From: an uncultured Campylobacter sp.
GTDB lineage: Bacteria > Campylobacterota > Campylobacteria > Campylobacterales > Campylobacteraceae
Reading direction: 5' to 3'
NCBI GenBank assembly: GCA_900539505.1
Contig: UQCL01000012.1
Location: 1-46,288, forward strand
Length of the DNA: 46,288 bases
In this document: in pieces, positions 1-6,527 of the stretch
How the letters are laid out: the number at the start of each line of letters is the position of its first letter
Position numbering within the stretch: position 1 is the stretch's first letter
Program-made: the position numbers and the translations under genes
Notes under the pieces: model-generated
The model's database searches: none
The model's input: the letters and a program-made list of their open reading frames with translations, nothing else
What the model was told of the DNA's origin: nothing

Positions 1-25
1 GCTCGGAGATGTGTATAAGAGACAG
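1..25. other. Nextera adapter remnant at contig start
   Basis: These bases match the end of the Illumina Nextera transposase adapter (..AGATGTGTATAAGAGACAG). Genomic sequence starts at base 26. This is a library artefact, not biology, and agrees with adapter at the other end of the window. Confidence 0.97.
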
Positions 26-27
26 GC

Positions 28-183
28 GAGATTTCATTTAAATTTATAAGTAGATTTTGACCTTAGCCATATTGGAGTGACAAGAGAGATAAAATTTGGT
101 CTATGCGAGACTTTACTTATCAACAAAATTTAAGTTTAAGTAGATACTCTGGATGGGATATTTGCGTCATTGCTTTTAGGTAA
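28..183 (+). pseudogene. Possible frame-disrupted 3' end of an unidentified protein
   Basis: No single frame is open, but three pieces read like one protein tail when frames are switched: EISFKFISR (28-54), then VDFDLSHIGVTREIKFGLCE (from 50), then TYQQNLSLSRYSGWDICV ending in IAFR and a TAA at 181-183. The two shifts compensate each other. Alternating polar/hydrophobic residues and a C-terminal aromatic-Arg would fit an outer-membrane beta-barrel end, but I do not recognise the family. Sequencing error next to the adapter, or chance, could also explain it. It would be convergent with dcuA, sharing the hairpin at 223-243. Confidence 0.25.
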
Positions 184-222
184 ATTTCAATATTAGTGTT
201 TAAGTCTTAAGCGAATTAATAA

Positions 223-243
223 AGCCGAGAGCGAGTCTCGGCT
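223..243 (-). terminator. Hairpin terminator after dcuA
   Basis: AGCCGAGA and TCTCGGCT form a perfect 8-bp stem with a 5-nt loop, just past the dcuA stop. On the minus strand it is followed by TTTATTAATT, a moderate U-tract. It could also act for a gene reading in from the left. Confidence 0.6.
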
Positions 244-248
244 AAATT

Positions 249-1736
249 TTACAATAAAATCGGTGCTATTAGAAAGCCGAGCGCTACTGAAAATGCTATA
301 GCTAAAACACCTGGGAGGAAAAAGGAGTGGTTGAATATATATTTACCTATCCTAGTAGTTCCGGTATCATCCATCTGAACGGCTCCAAGTAAGGTCGGAT
401 ACGTAGGAAGCACGAATAGTGCGGAAACTGCAGCGAACGATGCGACTAAGATATATGCGTCTCCGTTATTTGTAGCAGTTAGTCCAAGCGCAGCAATAAC
501 CGTAGGTATAAGCGCTTTTGCAGTAGCGGCTTGAGAGTAAAGAAGCATACTCGCAAAAAATAACGCTATAGCTAGCATAAATGGATAGTCTTTGACAAAA
601 TCACCAGCGAAATTTTTGATAGCATCGGTATGATTTACCACGAAAGTATCACCTAGCCACGCTACGCCGAGTACGCACACGCACGCCGTCATACCACTTT
701 TAAATGTAGCGGTATTAAATAGCTTATCGACTTTGACGCCACAACTTACCGTTATTAGAGTAGCGATGACTAACATGAAACTCATAATGGCGTTATCTCT
801 AGTTAGCACTAATACTTTAGTAGGTTTATCGGTATTTTCTACGTATTTTACATTGGTAGTTGAGTCGGTTTTGACTTTTATGTTTTTTGCGACTAGTTCG
901 TTAAATTTATCAGGATCTTTGCTTTCATAGATTTTTTCGTAGCCTGTCACGTAACTTGGTTTTATCCAGCCTACATTTTTGCTAATAGCCGTAGCGTATA
1001 AAACGACGGCGATAACACCGATCAAAAATATCAATACCGATCTTTTGGCTCCTGCAGGAAGTTCTTTATTTTCTTCTGTTTTAACCTCTTTTATTAAGCC
1101 CTCTTTAAGCCTTCTTTGATATTCTGGATCGCTACTTAGATCGAGATTATAAAATAAATTTATAACAAGAGCCGTAAGCATACAACCGATAAAGGTCGTA
1201 GGTATCCAAATAGCAAGCAATAATGGATAGCTAATGCCTAATCCGCCTAAAGCATGCTCGCCTGCCATAAATACAACCGCCGCTGAAACGGGGCTAGCAG
1301 TAATGGCTATCTGGCTAGCGACGACGGCTATACTAAGAGGTGCACTAGGCTTAATATTTTGAGTCTTTGCTACCTCTGCAATGACAGGTATCATAGAAAA
1401 CGCCGTATGTCCCGTCCCTGCAAATACCGTAAGCAAATATGTAACTATCGGAGCTAAGAAATTTATATATTTTGGGTGTTTTCTTAGTATTCCTTCGGCT
1501 ATTTGTACCAAATAATCGAGTCCTCCTGCTACTTGCATAGCCGTAATAGCGGCGATAACAGACATAATGATTAAAATGACGTCCCATGGTATACTGCCCG
1601 CTTTTAGACCAAGCCCCAACGTAAGAATGACGACGCCAAGACCGCCTGCATAGCCTATAGCCATACCACCTAGTCTAACACCCAAAAATATCGCACCGAA
1701 GAGTACGATCAATTGCAATATCAATGAAATGTCCAT
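249..1736 (-). CDS. dcuA: Anaerobic C4-dicarboxylate transporter, DcuA/DcuB family
   Basis: Polytopic inner-membrane protein exchanging fumarate, aspartate, malate and succinate. The N-terminus (LILQLIVLFGAIFLGVRLGG) and the later segments GTGHTAFSMIPVIAEVA and LPTYPTLLGAVQMDDTGTTR are typical of the Dcu family. At 495 residues it is about 50 longer than the usual 430-445; the extra sequence is a hydrophilic stretch near residues 260-315 (GYEKIYESKDPDKF onward), probably a loop between transmembrane halves. An AAGGAG site precedes the ATG. It lies downstream of aspA on the same strand, as in C. jejuni, which favours dcuA over dcuB. Together with AspA it would take up aspartate and export succinate or fumarate. 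Confidence 0.88.
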   Translation of the reverse strand: MDISLILQLIVLFGAIFLGVRLGGMAIGYAGGLGVVILTLGLGLKAGSIPWDVILIIMSVIAAITAMQVAGGLDYLVQIAEGILRKHPKYINFLAPIVTYLLTVFAGTGHTAFSMIPVIAEVAKTQNIKPSAPLSIAVVASQIAITASPVSAAVVFMAGEHALGGLGISYPLLLAIWIPTTFIGCMLTALVINLFYNLDLSSDPEYQRRLKEGLIKEVKTEENKELPAGAKRSVLIFLIGVIAVVLYATAISKNVGWIKPSYVTGYEKIYESKDPDKFNELVAKNIKVKTDSTTNVKYVENTDKPTKVLVLTRDNAIMSFMLVIATLITVSCGVKVDKLFNTATFKSGMTACVCVLGVAWLGDTFVVNHTDAIKNFAGDFVKDYPFMLAIALFFASMLLYSQAATAKALIPTVIAALGLTATNNGDAYILVASFAAVSALFVLPTYPTLLGAVQMDDTGTTRIGKYIFNHSFFLPGVLAIAFSVALGFLIAPILL

Positions 1737-2022
1737 TGCAAAACTCCTTATAAAGTAATTTTTTTAACGGCGCGCAGAATTCTAAAGATTTCAGCAGGTA
1801 AAATCCGAATTATCTTTATAATTCAGTGGTCGGAATTCTATGCGGAATTTTATCCTAAAATTTCGCAAGTGGAATTTTACTCCACGGAAGCTAAATCTAA
1901 CTTGATGAAATTCTGCATCTACGGAATTCTGCACGATAAATCTTATCTATTTAGAATTCTACTTTGCGGAATTTCGCCTATTAAATTAACCGACGAAATT
2001 CCGCGCCGCACCTAGTTTGGAA
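1737..2022. repeat. aspA-dcuA spacer packed with RAATTY sites and a hairpin
   Basis: The 286-bp spacer holds ten RAATTY words by eye (GAATTC, GAATTT, AAATTC, AAATTT). They include GCGGAATTT at 1842 and 1966 and its complement at 1996. GCGGAATTTCG (1966-1976) and CGAAATTCCGC (1994-2004) form a perfect 11-bp inverted repeat with a 17-nt loop, directly after the aspA stop. This could attenuate transcription between aspA and dcuA. No coding sequence is seen. Confidence 0.7.
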
Positions 2023-3429
2023 CTATTTTTTGCTCATATGCGGGTTGAGCATAGATTTAGGCTCTAGGATCTTATCGATCTCCTCTTTTTTCAAATATCC
2101 GCGCTCTAAGCAGATTTCGCCGACAGATTTTCCGGTCTGAAGTGCCTCTTTGGCGATACTTGCGGATTTTTCGTAACCGATGTAAGGATTAAACGCCGTA
2201 ACGATACCGACAGAATTTAGCACCGATTTTAGGCAAGCTTCAGGATTTGCTTTTAGATGTTTGATAGCTTTTTCAGCTAGTGTATTCATCGCATTTTCCA
2301 AAAGCACGATCGAGTTAAATAGCGCATATGCGATGCCCGGCTCAAACGCATTAAGCTCAAATTCTCCGCGCTCGGAGCAAAGCATAATCGTAACGTCGTT
2401 GCCGATTACCTCATAGCAAGCCTCGCCTACGACCTCGGCGATGACCGGGTTTACTTTTCCAGGCATGATGGAGCTACCCGGTTGCATCTTAGGAAGCTCG
2501 ATTTCGCCTAGTCCGCATCTAGGACCGGAGTTCATAAGACGTAGGTCGTTTGCGATTTTGCTTAGGCGGACGGCTGCAGTTTTTAGAGCGCCACTAACGT
2601 GGACGAAGTCCGCAGTGTCTTGTGTGGCGGCGATGAAATCCTCTGCGGCTTTAAATTTAACGCCGGTGATTTCGCCCAGTTTTTTCTCGACTACGTTTTT
2701 GTAATCAGGGTGGCAGTTGATGCCCGTACCAATCGCCGTAGCGCCCATATTTAGGTAAGTCATCGACTCTCTAGCAGCTTTAATAAGCGCGATATCGGTT
2801 TTGATGTAGGTAGCAAAAGCGTTGAAAGTATTTCCAAGAGTAGTAGGGACGGCATCCTCAAGCTCCGTCCTTCCCATTTTGATGACATCTTTGTATTCTT
2901 TGGCTTTAACTTCAAGCTCTTTTTTCAAATTTTCCATAGCTTTTAATAAGTCGGTTAGCTTGGCGTAAGCGGCGACTTTGATCGAGCTAGGATAGGTATC
3001 GTTGGTGCTTTGACCCAAATTTGTGTGGTCGTTTGGATGAAGGTATTGGTATTCGCCCTTTTTATGTCCCATACTCTCCAAAGCTATGTTTGTAATGACC
3101 TCGTTGGTATTCATATTCGTCGAAGTTCCGGCGCCGCCTTGGATCATATCGACTACGAATTGATCTCTAAACTCTCCTGCGATGAGCCTGTCGCAAGCTT
3201 TTGCAATCGCATCGGCTTTTTGTGCGTCTAGGACTCCGACCTCTTTATTGGCTAGTGCAGCTGCTTTTTTGATTTGTGCAAATGCCTTGATAAAAAATGG
3301 ATAGTCTTTGAGCGCTCGTCCGCTTAGATGGAAGTTCTCTAGTGCCCTAAATGTTTGCACACCGTAGTAAAAATCGTCGGAAATTTCTAATTCCCCGATG
3401 AAATCGTGTTCTTTTCTGGTCTTTGCCAT
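2023..3429 (-). CDS. aspA: Aspartate ammonia-lyase (aspartase)
   Basis: Cytoplasmic homotetramer converting L-aspartate to fumarate and ammonia. The 468-residue length matches the family. The fumarase/aspartase signature GSSIMPGKVNPV is present near residue 316, with substrate-binding GAGTSTNMNTNEVI near residue 98 and QSTNDTYPSSIK near residue 139. An AAAGGA ribosome-binding site precedes the ATG. In Campylobacter, aspartase supports growth on aspartate and supplies fumarate for respiration, which fits the transporter gene downstream. Confidence 0.96.
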   Translation of the reverse strand: MAKTRKEHDFIGELEISDDFYYGVQTFRALENFHLSGRALKDYPFFIKAFAQIKKAAALANKEVGVLDAQKADAIAKACDRLIAGEFRDQFVVDMIQGGAGTSTNMNTNEVITNIALESMGHKKGEYQYLHPNDHTNLGQSTNDTYPSSIKVAAYAKLTDLLKAMENLKKELEVKAKEYKDVIKMGRTELEDAVPTTLGNTFNAFATYIKTDIALIKAARESMTYLNMGATAIGTGINCHPDYKNVVEKKLGEITGVKFKAAEDFIAATQDTADFVHVSGALKTAAVRLSKIANDLRLMNSGPRCGLGEIELPKMQPGSSIMPGKVNPVIAEVVGEACYEVIGNDVTIMLCSERGEFELNAFEPGIAYALFNSIVLLENAMNTLAEKAIKHLKANPEACLKSVLNSVGIVTAFNPYIGYEKSASIAKEALQTGKSVGEICLERGYLKKEEIDKILEPKSMLNPHMSKK

Positions 3430-3744
3430 AATAAGTCCTTTCGTTGAAATTGTTAATGGAATTTTAAAGCTTTTAGTATTAAAAGCAGCTTAAAACGTAA
3501 CGAAAAATTAAAATTTAGAAATTAGTATGATTGTTTAAGGCTTTAAATAGAATTTTACTTAAAAAATATTTTGGAATTCGCTACTAAGGCATAATTGCAC
3601 TTTAATAGAAATATCGTATCGCACGCGGATTATGAAAGTGGAATTATAAAAATTCTTGTTTAGCTTAAATTATAATTTGAAAAATTTGAAGTTAAAGGCG
3701 GTAAAATGGAATTTTTCATTGTATTTGTATTTACTAGCGCGGAG
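3430..3744. other. Intergenic region upstream of aspA
   Basis: About 315 bp without a convincing gene; it must hold the aspA promoter (minus strand), but no clear -10 box stands out. It contains several GAATTT/GAATTC words. A 23-codon open frame from 3706 overlaps the end of the DedA gene and is not credible. Confidence 0.4.
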
Positions 3745-4344
3745 CTATCTTTTACGTTTTATAAAATAAATATATAGGAGCGAGATTATAATGACGACGG
3801 CGAACAGAGCGATCGTAATTAGATGCAGATCTTGCTTGATTAACTCCTCGTTTTCGCCGATGAAATATCCCAAGCTCATAAGTATTAATGTCCAAATCGT
3901 AGCTCCAAGCCCAGTAAATAGCACGAAGCGCGCGACATTCATCTTTGCAAGGCCCGCAGGAAGGCTGATGTATTGACGAATGCCTGGAATTAGGCGGCAG
4001 TTAAACGTTGAAATTTCGCCATGACGGTTAAAAAACGCTTCGAATTTTGCAAATTTCTCCTCGGTGATGCCTACGTATTTGCCGTATTTAACGATAATCT
4101 TACGTCCAAAAAAGTAGCATAGATAGTAATTAAACAGCGCGCCAGTGATGCTGCCGCCAAGCCCACAAACAAATGCTAGAGCAAAGCTCATCTGTGATTT
4201 TGAGGCCAGATAGCCCGCAGGGATCATCACGACTTCACTTGGGAAAGGAAAGAAGCTACTTTCTAAAAACATCATCACAAAAACGCCAAGGTATCCCCAA
4301 CCTGCGACAAATTCTACGATAAAATTTATGATATCAGAAAGCAT
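3745..4344 (-). CDS. DedA family membrane protein
   Basis: Inner-membrane protein of the DedA/VTT superfamily, which includes proposed undecaprenyl-phosphate or lipid flippases. The family motifs are visible: a re-entrant segment with ESSFFPFPSEVVMIPAG near residue 28, and CRLIPGIRQYISLPAGLAKM near residue 115, carrying the conserved Arg and PAG. There are about five hydrophobic segments and a basic C-terminus (IKRKR). I start at 4344 (MLSDIINF) because AAGGA lies seven bases upstream; a longer frame to 4395 has no such site. Length is then 199 residues, normal for the family. The exact substrate is unknown. Confidence 0.88.
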   Translation of the reverse strand: MLSDIINFIVEFVAGWGYLGVFVMMFLESSFFPFPSEVVMIPAGYLASKSQMSFALAFVCGLGGSITGALFNYYLCYFFGRKIIVKYGKYVGITEEKFAKFEAFFNRHGEISTFNCRLIPGIRQYISLPAGLAKMNVARFVLFTGLGATIWTLILMSLGYFIGENEELIKQDLHLITIALFAVVIIISLLYIYFIKRKR

Positions 4345-4491
4345 TTGAATTCCTTGATTTAATGTAAAAAACCGGCTGCGCTTAAAATTCCGCAAAATTT
4401 AACATCGGCAGAGCGAATAAGTTTAGAATTTAACAATCCGGCGATACAAGAGTGATCTTAAAATTTCACAAAATTTAGCGCATATAAAACA

Positions 4492-4568
4492 AAGGCGCGG
4501 GCTAAAATTTATCCCTGCAAGTTGCCACCGTAGCGAACTTGCATATAAATTTAATAGCCTCGCGCCTT
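4492..4568 (-). terminator. Nested hairpin terminator after the PPIase gene
   Basis: Reading on the minus strand, AAGGCGCGAGGCT pairs imperfectly with AGCCCGCGCCTT. A second perfect stem lies inside it (GCAAGTT/AACTTGC, 4517-4542). The outer stem is followed by TTTGTTTTAT. It lies 11 bases past the stop of the gene starting at 5403. The two-tier shape is larger than a minimal terminator, so a small structured RNA is possible. Confidence 0.6.
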
Positions 4569-4578
4569 AAAATTAAAA

Positions 4579-5403
4579 CTATTTTGCGTATTCGATGTTT
4601 AGTTTGCCGAATAGCTCATTAGCCTTATCATCGATTTTTTTGTTTACTTTGCTTGGAAGTAGCTGATTTTTGATGAGATCTTTTACCTTTTCAAACGGCA
4701 TAGTCTCAGCCTTTTTGCTGCTTTCTTTGTAAATTACATGATATCCGAATTGTGTCTTTACCGGAGTTTTGCTCATCTCGCCATCTTTTAGCGCAAACGC
4801 CGCTTTTTCAAACTCCGGCACCATCATCCCTTTGCCAAAAGAGCCCAAATCGCCGCCGTTTTCTTTCGCACTTGGATCGATTGAAATTTCTTTAGCTAGT
4901 TTATTAAATTCCTCTTTTAAATTCTCTTTTTTGACTTTTGATAGCTTCGCAATCGCGTTTTTAGCAGCCTTTTCGTCTGCTACTAAGATATGACTTGCGG
5001 TAACGGAATCTGGTTGCATGAAATTCTGTTTATTTTCATCATAAATTTTTTTAGCTTCCTCGTCGCTGACGCTTACGTCTTTAGCCTGTTCGCGTTGCCA
5101 TAGATTAAATGCGATGCCATCTTTAGCAAGCTCTAGCTGATGCTTATATTCGTCGCTGTTTTCAATGCCTGATTTTTTCGCCTCTGCGATTAGAAGTTTG
5201 TATTTGATTAGATCGTCGATTAGTTTTTTCTTCTCATCGGCGGTCGGTTCCTGTCCGCCGTGCTGCATACCTTGAGCCAAAAACGGTGCAACATCCTCAT
5301 CCGTAATAGTGATATTTGCGTCTTTTGCAGTAGCCAAAACGCCTGCATTAAGCGAAGATATAGCCATAGCGGCAACAAAGCTGAAAGATAAAATTCTTTT
5401 CAT
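4579..5403 (-). CDS. Periplasmic parvulin-type peptidyl-prolyl isomerase (PEB4/Cbf2-like)
   Basis: Secreted SurA/PpiD-like chaperone for outer-membrane proteins. An N-terminal signal peptide (MKRILSFSFVAAMAISSLNA) is followed by a helical chaperone region and a PpiC rotamase domain from about residue 130 (VTASHILVADEKAAKNAI through GGDLGSFGKGMMVPEFEKAAF to TQFGYHVIY). Length 274 residues matches Campylobacter PEB4/Cbf2, a major surface-associated antigen that assists outer-membrane protein assembly. It is transcribed alone from a TATAAT at 5440-5435 and ends at the nested hairpin 4492-4568. Confidence 0.9.
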   Translation of the reverse strand: MKRILSFSFVAAMAISSLNAGVLATAKDANITITDEDVAPFLAQGMQHGGQEPTADEKKKLIDDLIKYKLLIAEAKKSGIENSDEYKHQLELAKDGIAFNLWQREQAKDVSVSDEEAKKIYDENKQNFMQPDSVTASHILVADEKAAKNAIAKLSKVKKENLKEEFNKLAKEISIDPSAKENGGDLGSFGKGMMVPEFEKAAFALKDGEMSKTPVKTQFGYHVIYKESSKKAETMPFEKVKDLIKNQLLPSKVNKKIDDKANELFGKLNIEYAK

Positions 5404-5434
5404 TATTTTTCCTTTATTCGGTAAATTTCGCGCA

Positions 5435-5440
5435 ATTATA
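5435..5440 (-). promoter_or_regulatory. -10 box of the PPIase gene
   Basis: Perfect TATAAT on the minus strand, 32 bases before the ATG at 5403, followed by TGCGCG. Campylobacter sigma-70 promoters often lack a clear -35, as here. Confidence 0.6.
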
Positions 5441-5517
5441 AAAAAAGATAGTAAATAAAATAGCCAATACTAGCAAATTCGGCGCGAATCCTGCGCCGAA
5501 TTTTAAAAAGAGGGGAG

Positions 5518-6294
5518 TTAAAACGATGGAATGATTGCGCCTTTATATTGCGTCTCGATAAATTTTTTCACTTTCTCGCTTTGAATCGCTTTATCCAGCG
5601 CCTTGATCTTAGGGCTGTTTTCGTTGCCTTCTTTAACGCTAATGACATTTGTGTAAGGGTTGCCCTCAGCCTTTTCTAAAAATAGCGAATCTTTGATCGG
5701 GTTTAAATTTGCGTTAAAGGCAAAATTTGAGTTAATAACGGCAATATCGACATCGCCCAGGGCGCGTGGAAGTGCGGCGCCTTCAAGCTCTAAAATTTCT
5801 AAATTTTTAGGGTTTTTCGTGACATCTAGCGGCGTGCGAAGTTTAGCGTTTTGATCAACTTCGATGAGCCCCGCGGCTACGAGCAGATCAAGAGCGCGGC
5901 TTTCGTTAGTCGGATCGTTTGGCACGGCAACTTTGGCGCCGTTTTTAAGATCTTTTAAATTTTTAATCTTATGGCTGTAGATGCCCATCGGCTCTAAATG
6001 CACGCCTACGGTCGCTTTTAACTTCGTGCCTTTATTAGCGTTAAATTCCTCCATATACGGCACGTGCTGGAAAAATCCCGCATCCACGTCGCCGCTGTCG
6101 GTAGCGAGGTTTGGGGTTACGTAGTCGTTGAAAACCTTGACCTCAAGATCGTAGCCTTGGGCTTTTAGATCGGGCTTGATCTGCTCCAAAATTTCGGCAT
6201 GCGGTATTGGAGTAGCGGCGACTACGATTTTTTCGGCAAGAGCGAAGCTGACGACGCTGGCGCTAAGAAGCGAAGCGAGAAGAAATTTCTTCAT
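5518..6294 (-). CDS. metQ: Methionine ABC transporter substrate-binding protein, NlpA/MetQ family
   Basis: Periplasmic D/L-methionine receptor that delivers substrate to MetNI. The signal peptide MKKFLLASLLSASVVSFALA is followed by the family pattern EKIVVAATPIPHAEILEQIKP, YVTPNLA, FFQHVPYMEEFN, PNDPTNESRALDLL and INSNFA. No lipobox cysteine is present, so it appears to be a soluble rather than lipid-anchored member. Length 258 is typical. It stands alone on the minus strand; metN is 4 kb away on the other strand, and no metI is found in the window. Confidence 0.9.
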   Translation of the reverse strand: MKKFLLASLLSASVVSFALAEKIVVAATPIPHAEILEQIKPDLKAQGYDLEVKVFNDYVTPNLATDSGDVDAGFFQHVPYMEEFNANKGTKLKATVGVHLEPMGIYSHKIKNLKDLKNGAKVAVPNDPTNESRALDLLVAAGLIEVDQNAKLRTPLDVTKNPKNLEILELEGAALPRALGDVDIAVINSNFAFNANLNPIKDSLFLEKAEGNPYTNVISVKEGNENSPKIKALDKAIQSEKVKKFIETQYKGAIIPSF

Positions 6295-6324
6295 ATTTAA
6301 TCCTTTTGGTTAAAATTTCGCGGT

Positions 6325-6330
6325 ATTATA
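6325..6330 (-). promoter_or_regulatory. -10 box of metQ
   Basis: Perfect TATAAT on the minus strand, 31 bases before the metQ ATG and followed by ACCGCG, resembling the boxes before lolA and the PPIase gene. Confidence 0.6.
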
Positions 6331-6439
6331 GCAGGTAGAATTTTTAATGTCAAGTGTTTTTATATGATTTTTTAAAATTTTATCTAAAATATTCTAAAAT
6401 TCGATATTTTTACATATATTTAAATACTACATTTTATTG

Positions 6440-6445
6440 TACAAT
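6440..6445 (+). promoter_or_regulatory. -10 box of valS
   Basis: TACAAT with TGT just before it (TTGTACAATGC), 83 bases upstream of the valS ATG. The leader contains the 9-mer AAATTCCGC at 6480-6488. Confidence 0.45.
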
Positions 6446-6527
6446 GCAGAATTGGCACGCTTTAATGAGCGCTTTACATAAATTCCGCTAAAATCGCAAA
6501 ATTTAAAATTTTAAAAAAGGGCTGAAA

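Noticed and set aside
733..930. 65-codon frame on the plus strand
   Set aside because: It lies antisense within dcuA and has no ribosome-binding site.
3706..3777. Short plus-strand frame MEFFIVFVFTSAELSFTFYK
   Set aside because: Although AAAGG precedes it, it overlaps the DedA 3' end and the 23-residue product has no support.
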